Source of the DNA: Candidatus Symbiopectobacterium sp. 'North America'
Lineage (GTDB): Bacteria > Pseudomonadota > Gammaproteobacteria > Enterobacterales > Enterobacteriaceae
Assembly (NCBI RefSeq): GCF_015762685.1
Contig: NZ_PEHF01000095.1
Coordinates: 62,001-126,000, forward strand
Direction: 5' to 3'
Length of the DNA stretch: 64,000 bases
Below are positions 9,659 to 21,064 of the stretch, in pieces (the stretch's first letter is position 1; every line of letters starts with the position of its first letter). Below the pieces are notes generated by a model. That model did not search any database, was not told the DNA's origin, and worked only from the letters and a program-made list of their open reading frames with translations. The position numbers and the translations under genes were made by a program.

Positions 9659-9944
9659 GGAACTGCGCTGGACGTCGCAAGGCTCGACGCTGGCGCTGTC
9701 CGGTGATTTGGATCGCGATTCCCTGCTGCCGTTTTGGCAGCAGCGCGAGACTTTATTGAAGAGCAAGCAGGCGCTGAATATCGCTGCGCTGGAGCGAGTG
9801 GATTCTGCCGGGTTGGCGCTGTTGGTGCATCTCTATCAACAGCAGATCCGTTCAACGCCATCCTTCGTGATTTCTGGTGCCGGTGAACGGGTAAAAACGT
9901 TGATTGCGCTGTATAACCTCAACGATATTATTCCTGTCGTTTGA
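9651..9944 (+). CDS. mlaB: STAS-domain subunit MlaB
   Basis: A 97-residue cytoplasmic STAS protein that binds MlaF and stabilises the transporter. The core [20 protein letters not shown] carries the conserved DSAGL motif. It starts within mlaC (ATGGCTGA overlap) and is the last gene of the operon; a hairpin follows at 9986. Confidence 0.94.
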   Translation: MAEELRWTSQGSTLALSGDLDRDSLLPFWQQRETLLKSKQALNIAALERVDSAGLALLVHLYQQQIRSTPSFVISGAGERVKTLIALYNLNDIIPVV

Positions 9945-9985
9945 TTTTTTTCTTTACCTTTCCCGCGTATAATAGATGAAAACAG

Positions 9986-10020
9986 CCCTCTTAGCTTACG
10001 CCAAGAGGGATTTCTTTGTT
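9986..10020 (+). terminator. Hairpin with T-rich tail after mlaB
   Basis: Seven-base arms CCCTCTT (9986-9992) and AAGAGGG (10003-10009) are followed by ATTTCTTTGTTT. It is placed to terminate mla transcription before ibaG. A TATAAT at 9968-9973 lies just upstream, without a good -35, so the stem could alternatively be the leader of an ibaG-murA transcript. Confidence 0.6.
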
Positions 10021-10089
10021 TAAGAAAGCGGTGTATTCATCTAAGATACACGGCTGATAATCCTCCCCCTGAACACAGAATTGAGAGCG

Positions 10090-10344
10090 ATGGAAAATAA
10101 CGAGATCGAAGAGGTGCTGATGAAGGCACTCGCACTGCAAGAAGTCCACGTAACGGGCGATTGCAGCCACTTTCAGGTCGTTGCCGTGGGGGATATTTTT
10201 GCTGGTATGCGTCGTGTCAAACAGCAGCAGACCGTATACGCGCCCTTGATGGAGTACATTGCGGATAACCGCATTCATGCGCTTTCCATCAAGGCCTATA
10301 CACCGGAAGAATGGCAGCGCGATCGCAAGCTGAACGGCTTTTAA
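10090..10344 (+). CDS. ibaG: BolA-family acid stress protein IbaG
   Basis: An 84-residue BolA-family protein beginning [24 protein letters not shown]. The C-terminal block [22 protein letters not shown] is nearly identical to E. coli IbaG. It interacts with monothiol glutaredoxins and iron-sulfur chemistry. The start at 10090 matches family length; a TTG nine bases upstream is discounted. It immediately precedes murA, as in E. coli. Confidence 0.94.
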   Translation: MENNEIEEVLMKALALQEVHVTGDCSHFQVVAVGDIFAGMRRVKQQQTVYAPLMEYIADNRIHALSIKAYTPEEWQRDRKLNGF

Positions 10345-10383
10345 GCGAGAGCAGTGCGCCCTGGAATACTTTTAGCAAGCTGA

Positions 10384-11661
<1,278 letters not shown>

Positions 11662-11670
11662 TTCTTTTTC

Positions 11671-11700
11671 AGTATGAGCAGCGACGGTGCTGCTCATACT
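11671..11700. terminator. Strong inverted repeat between convergent murA and degS
   Basis: Perfect 12-base arms AGTATGAGCAGC and GCTGCTCATACT flank a 6-nt loop. Neither strand has a T-run after it, so it is a non-canonical terminator or 3'-end stability stem shared by the convergent murA and degS messages. Confidence 0.6.
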
Positions 11701-11707
11701 GGTAACG

Positions 11708-12802
11708 TTAGCTCTCAGGAAACTCCTGAATCGTCACCGACAGCGTCATCTCCTGGTCGCCACGGCGAATGGTTACTAGAACGGCGGTACCGGGGCGAAT
11801 CTCAGTCACCTGATCCATGGTTTCGATCACTGAGACAGCAGGTTTGCCGTTCATGGTTAGCAACACGTCACCTTTTTTCATGCCGCCTTTATCCGCTGGT
11901 CCACTGGGTTCGACATTCATCACGATCACGCCTTGCAACCGTTTATTGCCGTCCAGCGTGCTATTGGGCGACAACCCTTCCGCCTGCGCGCCGTTAATGC
12001 CGATATAGCCGCGAATCACGCGGCCATCACGAATCAGTTTTCCCATCACCTTGGTTGCCAGCGCCACCGGAATGGCGAAGCCAATGCCCTCCGGCGTTTC
12101 TCCGCCGCTGCCTTTATCAAAGGTCAGTGTATTGATGCCGACCAGTTCACCCAGCGTGTTGACCAACGCACCGCCAGAGTTACCGTGGTTGATGGAGGCA
12201 TCGGTTTGCAAGAAATTCTGACGCCCTCCAAAGCCGGAACCAGAACCGTCCATCAAACTCAATCCCACGCGGCCGGTGGCGCTGATAATGCCCTGGGTAA
12301 CGGTTTGCCCCAGGTTGTAAGGGTTGCCGATAGCCAGCACCACATCACCGATGTGCGCCGTGCGTTTTTCGTTGATGGTGATAACCGGTAGGTTGGCGGC
12401 TTCCACTTTCACCACCGCCAGATCGGTCAGCTTGTCGGTGCCAATCACGCAGGCCTCATAGACTCGGCCATCCTGTAACGAGATAACCAGCTGCGCGATA
12501 TTGTTTATCACGTGATTATTGGTCAGCACGTAGCCCTTTTCACTCATGATCACACCAGATCCGAGCAGACGAATATTCAGTTCTCCGTTGTTCTCGCTGC
12601 TTGATTCTCGGCTATAGACGTTAACCACCGCAGGCGCTGCGCGGCGAACGTCCTGATTGTAGCTAAGCGGCACATCCTCACTCTGGATACTGTGTGAGCG
12701 GAAAAACAGTGCGGTATTTGACCGTAGCAACGGCATGATCGCGAGCAGAATTCCCGCCACGATCGCGCCAATAATGGCGGAGCGAAAGAGTTTTGCGAGC
12801 AT
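11708..12802 (-). CDS. degS: Site-1 intramembrane-signalling protease DegS
   Basis: A 364-residue protein: an N-terminal membrane anchor (about residues 7-27), a trypsin-like protease domain with catalytic triad His97 (LTNNHVI), Asp127 (KLTDLAVV) and Ser209 (HGNSGGALVN), then one PDZ domain (about 275-355). It senses misfolded outer-membrane porins and makes the first cut in RseA to release sigma-E. The protein is nine residues longer than E. coli DegS (355), mostly through a glycine/serine insertion (MDGSGSGFGG, about 184-193) in the loop before the active serine. Tandem with degQ. Confidence 0.95.
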   Translation of the reverse strand: MLAKLFRSAIIGAIVAGILLAIMPLLRSNTALFFRSHSIQSEDVPLSYNQDVRRAAPAVVNVYSRESSSENNGELNIRLLGSGVIMSEKGYVLTNNHVINNIAQLVISLQDGRVYEACVIGTDKLTDLAVVKVEAANLPVITINEKRTAHIGDVVLAIGNPYNLGQTVTQGIISATGRVGLSLMDGSGSGFGGRQNFLQTDASINHGNSGGALVNTLGELVGINTLTFDKGSGGETPEGIGFAIPVALATKVMGKLIRDGRVIRGYIGINGAQAEGLSPNSTLDGNKRLQGVIVMNVEPSGPADKGGMKKGDVLLTMNGKPAVSVIETMDQVTEIRPGTAVLVTIRRGDQEMTLSVTIQEFPES

Positions 12803-12851
12803 AAAACGTACAGGGAAGTGGATAGGTAAGCGGAGGATAACATGAGTTTAC

Positions 12852-12875
12852 CGGACACGGCATGTACCGTGTCCG
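12852..12875. other. Inverted repeat in the degQ-degS gap
   Basis: Nine-base perfect arms CGGACACGG and CCGTGTCCG with a 6-nt CATGTA loop, between degQ and degS. T-rich sequence (ATTTTAT) follows only on the plus strand, where there is no upstream gene. On the minus strand it may be an attenuating or processing stem between the two protease messages. Confidence 0.5.
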
Positions 12876-12890
12876 ATTTTATAGTATTGA

Positions 12891-12904
12891 TACAATATAT
12901 TGTA
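12891..12904. promoter_or_regulatory. Perfect 14-bp AT palindrome abutting the degQ stop codon
   Basis: TACAATATATTGTA is a perfect palindrome ending exactly at the last base of degQ. It could be an operator for degS or contain a -10 element for degS on the minus strand. No matching factor is recognised. Confidence 0.35.
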
Positions 12905-14272
12905 TTAGCGTAGCAGCAGGTAAATTGTTTCTTCGCCACGCACCACGTTCAGCGCTAGCACGCTGGGTTTGCTTTCCAGAATTTTGCGCAGTTGGGTGAT
13001 GTTTTCTACCCGCTCACGGTTAACGCCGATAATGATATCGCCTTTCTGCAAGCCCACCTGTGCTGCCGGTGTGTCTTTGGTGACGTCTTCGATTTGTACC
13101 CCTTTGCTGCCATCCTTCGCCTGACCATTGGCAAGTGATGCGCCCTGCAAGGCCGGAGACAGGCTCTCGGCGCTGGTGGCGGCAGAGGTGTTATTATCGA
13201 GAACCACGGAGAGTTCCAGCGGTTTTCCTTCACGCAGCAGGCCAATTTTCACCGTTTTACCGGGTGCGGTGGTGCCAATTTTGGCACGCAGTTCAGCAAA
13301 GCTGTTGATAGGTTTGCTGTCCAGTGATGTCAGCACATCACCGGCCTTGATGCCCGCTTTGGCGGCCGCGGATTTTGGCAATACCTCGCTGACGAAGGCA
13401 CCACGTTGCACTTCCACTTTGAAGGCTTTCGCCATGTCGGCGGTCATTTCGCTGCCTTTGATGCCTAACAGGCCGCGTTTCACTTCACCGAACTCGATAA
13501 GTTGCTGCGCCAGGTTTTGCGCCATGTTGCTGGGAATGGCAAACCCGATACCGATGTTACCGCCGCCCGGTGCCAGGATCGCGGTGTTGATCCCAATCAG
13601 CTCACCGTTGAGGTTAACCAGTGCACCGCCGGAGTTACCACGGTTAATAGAGGCATCGGTCTGGATAAAGTTTTCTAACCCTTCCAGATTCAGGCAGCTG
13701 CGACCCAGCGCGGAGATAATGCCCGAGGTGGCCGTTTGGCCCAGACCGAACGGGTTACCCACGGCGACGGCGAAATCCCCGACGCGCAGTTGGTCAGAAT
13801 CCGCCATTTTAACTTCTTGCAGATTCTTGGCATCGTTCAGTTGCAGCAGGGCGATGTCGCTTTGCTCATCGCGACCCAGCAGTTTGGCGTCATATTTCCG
13901 ACCGTCATTCAACTGCACGAGAATTTTATCAGCGTTGTTGATGACATGGTTATTGGTGAGTACATACCCCTTGGCCGCATCGATAATCACGCCTGAACCG
14001 AGGCCTTCAAACGGGCGGTTGTTCTGCTTGCCTGAGTGGGCATTCGGGCCAAAGAAAAATTTAAACTCTTCCGGTACACGTTGGCGCTGCGTTTGCGTGC
14101 CTTCCACATGAACGCTGACCACCGCAGGCAGTACCTTTTCCAACATCGGTGCCAGACTGGATAACTGTTGACCTTCCACCACGGCGGGCAGGGCGGCTTG
14201 TGCGGCAGGAAGCGATGACAATGCCAGGCTCATGCTTACTGCCAGTGCGCTGAATAATAATGATTTTTTCAT
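12905..14272 (-). CDS. degQ: Periplasmic serine endoprotease DegQ
   Basis: A 455-residue HtrA protease: signal peptide ending about residue 26 (PAAQA), protease domain with His109, Asp139 and Ser214 (INRGNSGGALVN), then two PDZ domains (about 260-350 and 370-450). Length equals E. coli DegQ. DegP would usually be longer, with a bigger LA loop; gene order next to degS also favours DegQ. It degrades and chaperones damaged envelope proteins. Confidence 0.95.
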   Translation of the reverse strand: MKKSLLFSALAVSMSLALSSLPAAQAALPAVVEGQQLSSLAPMLEKVLPAVVSVHVEGTQTQRQRVPEEFKFFFGPNAHSGKQNNRPFEGLGSGVIIDAAKGYVLTNNHVINNADKILVQLNDGRKYDAKLLGRDEQSDIALLQLNDAKNLQEVKMADSDQLRVGDFAVAVGNPFGLGQTATSGIISALGRSCLNLEGLENFIQTDASINRGNSGGALVNLNGELIGINTAILAPGGGNIGIGFAIPSNMAQNLAQQLIEFGEVKRGLLGIKGSEMTADMAKAFKVEVQRGAFVSEVLPKSAAAKAGIKAGDVLTSLDSKPINSFAELRAKIGTTAPGKTVKIGLLREGKPLELSVVLDNNTSAATSAESLSPALQGASLANGQAKDGSKGVQIEDVTKDTPAAQVGLQKGDIIIGVNRERVENITQLRKILESKPSVLALNVVRGEETIYLLLR

Positions 14273-14460
14273 TTGACGTTATCTCTCACAACCAGCTAAC
14301 CATCGACAGAATGTCGATTATGAATAAAATGATGATATATAAACTTAAACGGCTGGTGAAGAGTCGACCAGCGAATAACGTGTAAAGTTCACTGCTCTTT
14401 CGTCAAGGGAATGTAACTATCGTCAAATTGTGTAGGGAAGGGATAGTGGGGATGTAGGCT

Positions 14461-14485
14461 GCGTGAAGGATCTTGTCCTTCACGC
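14461..14485. other. Inverted repeat downstream of zapG
   Basis: Ten-base arms GCGTGAAGGA and TCCTTCACGC with a 5-nt loop, 18 bp past the zapG stop. No T-run on the minus strand. Probably a 3'-end stability or weak termination stem. Confidence 0.5.
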
Positions 14486-14502
14486 AGTAGGGCGCAAAAT
14501 GC

Positions 14503-14907
14503 TTATTTGCGCAGCGGGCGCTCACCGCGAAGCAGTCCGGACGCGCCGTCTGAATAATCGCGCGGCGGCATGCCCACCGGTGCTTGATCGTTGTCTGCTT
14601 CCGCCTCGGTTAAGCGGTAGCGAAACGGGTTATCCTGCATCGGCAAATTTGGCAGCAGGTTGCTAGAGCTTTTTGCCATATGCTGGTACAACTGACGGTA
14701 ATCTTTTGCCATGTTGTCCAACAATTCGGCACTGTGGGCAAAATGGCCCACCAACTCCTGACGGTAGGTCTCCAGTTCGGCTTTGCTCTTTTCCAACTCG
14801 CTTTGCAGCGCTTGTTGTTGCCGCAGTTTAGAGTTGCCAAAGCGCATGGCGACAGCACCGATGATGATGCCGACAACTAATCCTATTAGCGCATACTCCC
14901 AAGTCAT
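14503..14907 (-). CDS. zapG: Cell division / envelope protein ZapG (YhcB)
   Basis: A 134-residue DUF1043 protein whose first 25 residues (MTWEYALIGLVVGIIIGAVA) are a membrane anchor nearly identical to E. coli. A coiled coil at about 28-75 and a proline-rich C-terminus follow. It coordinates division with envelope and lipid synthesis. It is transcribed divergently from zapE, as in E. coli. Intact. Confidence 0.93.
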   Translation of the reverse strand: MTWEYALIGLVVGIIIGAVAMRFGNSKLRQQQALQSELEKSKAELETYRQELVGHFAHSAELLDNMAKDYRQLYQHMAKSSSNLLPNLPMQDNPFRYRLTEAEADNDQAPVGMPPRDYSDGASGLLRGERPLRK

Positions 14908-15140
14908 AAAGACACCTCTTTCGACGTCGTTGTCCCGTAGGGTTTTTTCACTTCATAATAGCCACTATAACCGCTAACGCCGCCCGAGTGGAGTCCCGAA
15001 ACGCGACGCTGTAAGGTAATTGGGATCTATTTCAGGTGATATCATGGAAAAATGCGACGATCGCGGAGCGAATTGCCGTTAACGGGCGATAAAATACGAC
15101 TAACTTTTTTTCGGAAAATGACGGATGAAGGGAGAACCCG

Positions 15141-16293
15141 ATGATACAACCGACAACGCTGCTGCTTGCTGGGCCACTGGCGCACTATCAGCAGGCAGTA
15201 GCGGCGGGCGAGTATCAGCCTGATGAGGTACAACTGCAAACGGTAACTGCGCTGCATGGTATTTATCAGGCCTTGCAAGCGCGTGAAGCATCGCAGACGA
15301 CTCCAGCATCCGATGGCCGTTTTACCCGCTAGCGGCACTGGCTGGGGCTGGCGGATAAACCGCCGGTGGCCCCGGTGCAGGGGCTTTATATGTGGGGTGG
15401 GGTTGGGCGCGGCAAAACCTGGCTGATGGATCTGTTTTTCCAGAGTCTACCCACAGAGCGCAAGCTGCGGCTGCATTTCCATCGTTTTATGCTGCGCGTG
15501 CACCAAGAACTGAACCAGCTACAGGGGCAACCGAACCCGCTGGAACAGGTGGCCGATGGGTTCAAGGCGCAGGCTGATGTACTCTGTTTTGATGAGTTTT
15601 TCGTTACGGATATCACCGATGCCATACTGCTGGCGGAACTGTTACGTGCGTTGTTCTCCGGTGGCGTCACATTGGTGGCCACATCCAACATTCCTCCGGA
15701 TAACCTCTATCGCAACGGTCTGCAACGCAGTCGTTTTTTGCCAGCTATCGACCTTATCAAGCAGTAGTGCGAGGTGCGCAATGTGGATGCCGGTATCGAT
15801 TATCGCCTGCGCACGCTAACGCAGGCACATCTCTATCTGACGCCACTGTCGCCGGAAACCGATGCTGAGATGTGTCAGATGTTCTCGCGCTTGTCTGGCT
15901 GGGCATTCTCTGCGCCGGTGCCAGTGCTGGAGATCAACCATCGACCGATGCTGACGCTCAGTGCGGGCGATGGGGTACTGGCCATCGATTTTGCCACGCT
16001 GTGTCTCGATGCGCGCAGCCAGAATGACTATATTGCGCTATCGCGCCTTTACCATACGGTACTGCTGCACAATGTGACGGTGATGGGGAGCAAAGAGGAG
16101 AATGCGGCGCGCCGCTTTCTGGCGTTGGTGGATGAGTTTTATGAGCGGCGGGATCAAACTGGTGATCGCGGCACAAACCTCTATGTTCGCGCTGTATCAA
16201 GGCGAGAACCTGAAATTCGAATACCAGCGCTGCCTGTCGCGGTTGCAAGAGATGCAAAGTGAAGAATATTTGAGCCAACCGCACCTTGCCTGA
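15141..16293 (+). pseudogene. zapE: Broken zapE (division-associated AAA+ ATPase)
   Basis: Homology to ZapE runs across the whole region in one frame until about 16150. Walker A (MWGGVGRGKTWLMD), Walker B (VLCFDEFFVTDITDA) and sensor VATSNIPPDNLYRNGLQR are recognisable. The frame is interrupted by TAG at 15330-15332 and TAG at 15765-15767 (after LIKQ, where E. coli has H). A one-base frameshift in CGGCGGG near 16150 moves the C-terminal FEYQRCLSRLQEMQSEEYL into another frame. Three independent lesions mean no full-length product even with amber suppression. In E. coli ZapE destabilises FtsZ polymers under stress. Confidence 0.93.
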
Positions 16294-16334
16294 GCGGACA
16301 CCAGGGAATTTATCGCGCTTTGGTGGAAAAGAGG

Positions 16335-16382
16335 TCGATCTTTGCTATCGACTTCTCTATAATCTTGCGACCCCCCCCCCCC
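16335..16382 (+). promoter_or_regulatory. rplM promoter followed by a 12-C homopolymer
   Basis: A perfect -10 TATAAT lies at 16358-16363, with a poor -35 TCGATC at 16335-16340 (17-bp spacer). The expected start is near 16370, immediately followed by twelve consecutive C residues (16371-16382). The rest of the 256-bp gap before rplM is leader, likely carrying the L13 autoregulation. The homopolymer would be the first transcribed segment of the rplM-rpsI message. Confidence 0.7.
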
Positions 16383-16528
16383 ACGTTACAACAACGTTTT
16401 TTTCCCGAAACGTTAATCGCGACGGCATGGCTATTCGAAGGGGTAGGTTTGCTGGACTAGATGCCGTGTGAACCTCAACACTTTATTTCTGAATTTATTG
16501 AAGCGTTTGGGTGTTCACCAACGTGTAA

Positions 16529-16978
<450 letters not shown>

Positions 16979-16990
16979 TCGGGATTATAG

Positions 16991-17386
<396 letters not shown>

Positions 17387-17419
17387 TTTCTGACGTTTAT
17401 CGCTGCAAATCAACGCAAA

Positions 17420-17447
17420 AAACCCGGTGCTTGCATCGGTTTTTTTG
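17420..17447 (+). terminator. Rho-independent terminator of rplM-rpsI
   Basis: An ACCCGGTGC/GCATCGGT stem with a short TT loop is preceded by an A-run and followed by seven T residues. Confidence 0.85.
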
Positions 17448-17562
17448 TCTTGCATTCGTCTCATCGGGTTAATTCTGCCCGCATTTCATCTCTTCAGATA
17501 AAAAAATAATCCTGCTTTTCTGAGGGTTAGTAATAAAATTGCGCTTCTTTCACCACAGAACG

Positions 17563-17596
17563 CACAAAATCTGGTAAACTATTTACCGATTTTGTG
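17563..17596. promoter_or_regulatory. Long inverted repeat upstream of sspA
   Basis: Arms CACAAAATC-T-GGTAAA (17563-17578) and TTTACC-GATTTTGTG (17582-17596) pair over 15 bases with a single bulged T and a CTA loop, about 145 bp before the sspA ATG. The left arm and loop contain TAAACT, a possible -10, so the repeat may overlay the sspA promoter as an operator or fold at the 5' end of its message. Confidence 0.5.
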
Positions 17597-17739
17597 CCTG
17601 TATGCCAGTCGGCAATTTTCCCGAATGTTGATGCCGCCAGACGTTTTTCTTGTGGACAATCACGTACAGTGATTCCGGGCTATGCAGGATAGCGCCGTTT
17701 AGTTATTAGTCGTATTTCTCGATAAACTTGGAGGTTTTC

Positions 17740-18381
17740 ATGGCTGTCGCTGCCAACAAACGTTCGGTGATGACGCTGTTTTCTGGTCAGTCCGACATTT
17801 TTAGCCATCAGGTTCGCATTGTCTTGGCGGAAAAGGGCGTGAGTGTCGAGATTGAGCTGGTGGATATGGATAACCTGCCACAGGATCTTATTGACCTCAA
17901 TCCCTATGCCTCCGTGCCGACGTTGGTCGATCGTGAACTGACGCTGTATGAATCTCGTATCATCATGGAGTACCTGGATGAGCGTTTCCCTCATCCTCCG
18001 TTGATGCCGGTTTACCCGGTGGCGCGCGGTACCAGCCGCCTGATGATGCACCGCATTGAATCCGATTGGTATTCTCTATTGAAAAAAATCATGCAGGGGA
18101 ATGCACAAGAAGCGGATGCGGCGCGTAAACAACTGCGTGAAGAGTTGCTGGCCGTTGCACCTGTGTTCAATGAAGCGCCTTATTTCATGAGCGAAGAGTT
18201 CAGCCTGGTCGATTGCTATCTGGCACCACTGCTGTGGCGTTTGCCGCTGCTGGGCATCGAATTGACGGGCGCAGGGGCGAAAGAGCTGAAAGGTTATATG
18301 ACGCGCGTCTTCGAGCGTGATGCTTTCCTGGCATCCTTGACCGAAGCCGAGCGCGAAATCCGTTTGCACACCCGAGGTTAA
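17740..18381 (+). CDS. sspA: Stringent starvation protein A
   Basis: A 213-residue glutathione-S-transferase-fold protein that binds RNA polymerase and supports acid and stationary-phase survival. The N-terminal thioredoxin-like part (MAVAANKRSVMTLFSGQSD, SVPTLVDRELTLYESRIIMEYLDE) and helical C-terminal half are intact. ATG 17740 has AACTTGGAGG upstream and matches the family start; the in-frame ATG four codons earlier lies inside the ribosome-binding region. Six bases precede sspB. Confidence 0.96.
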   Translation: MAVAANKRSVMTLFSGQSDIFSHQVRIVLAEKGVSVEIELVDMDNLPQDLIDLNPYASVPTLVDRELTLYESRIIMEYLDERFPHPPLMPVYPVARGTSRLMMHRIESDWYSLLKKIMQGNAQEADAARKQLREELLAVAPVFNEAPYFMSEEFSLVDCYLAPLLWRLPLLGIELTGAGAKELKGYMTRVFERDAFLASLTEAEREIRLHTRG

Positions 18382-18387
18382 ACCTGT

Positions 18388-18813
18388 ATGGCGTTGTCTC
18401 AACTGTCTCCGCGCCGTCCGTATCTGTTGCGGGCTTTTTATAATTGGCTGCTGGATAATCAATTAACTCCGCATCTGGTGGTTGATGTATCGCTGCCGGG
18501 CGTAATGGTGCCAATGGAATTCGCCCGTGATGGGCAGATAGTACTGAATATCGCACAGCGTGCGGTAGGTGGTCTGGAGCTGGCTGATGACAGCGTGCGT
18601 TTTAACGCCCGCTTTGGTGGTGTACCGCGTCAGGTTTATGTCCCGATGGCCGCCGTGCTGGCTATTTACGCCCGTGAAAACGGCGCTGGCACCATGTTTG
18701 AGCCTGAGACCGCCTATGAGCTGGATAACCTTACGGATGCGCAGGGTGAGGCATTGACGCCGGGTGTGGTGATGTCGGTTGTGGATAACGAGCAACAAGA
18801 CAACGTGACGTAG
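18388..18813 (+). CDS. sspB: ClpXP adaptor SspB, truncated by an amber codon before its ClpX-binding tail
   Basis: The substrate-binding domain (residues about 1-112, MALSQLSPRRPYLLRAFYNW to GAGTMFEPE) is intact, followed by the usual flexible linker. A TAG at 18811-18813 ends the frame after 141 residues. The same frame continues without another stop to TAA at 18877-18879 and encodes RGGRPSLRVVK, almost identical to the conserved C-terminal XB motif that tethers SspB to ClpX. The truncated adaptor could bind SsrA tags but should not deliver substrates. With the tail the protein would be 163 residues (E. coli 165). Confidence 0.92.
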   Translation: MALSQLSPRRPYLLRAFYNWLLDNQLTPHLVVDVSLPGVMVPMEFARDGQIVLNIAQRAVGGLELADDSVRFNARFGGVPRQVYVPMAAVLAIYARENGAGTMFEPETAYELDNLTDAQGEALTPGVVMSVVDNEQQDNVT

Positions 18814-18891
18814 ACTAACCCGCCTAATGATCCACCGGCGCCGCGCGGTGGGCGACCATCGTTACGCGTGGTGAAATAACCACATTCACAG

Positions 18892-18923
18892 AAAAGGGGC
18901 AACTGTCGGTATGCCCTTTTTTT
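18892..18923 (+). terminator. Rho-independent terminator of sspAB
   Basis: A GGGGCA/TGCCC stem around a 10-nt loop is followed by TTTTTTT. It lies just past the original sspB stop. Confidence 0.8.
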
Positions 18924-18974
18924 ATGGCAACAGCGTTGATAAAAATCGATTACCGTTTGCGGCAGGAGGGCGTG

Positions 18975-21064
<2,090 letters not shown>

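Noticed and set aside
13128-14111. A 327-codon open frame antisense to degQ
   Set aside because: It lies entirely opposite degQ, has a Ser/Pro/Arg-rich composition typical of codon-shadow frames, no ribosome-binding site and no recognisable domain.
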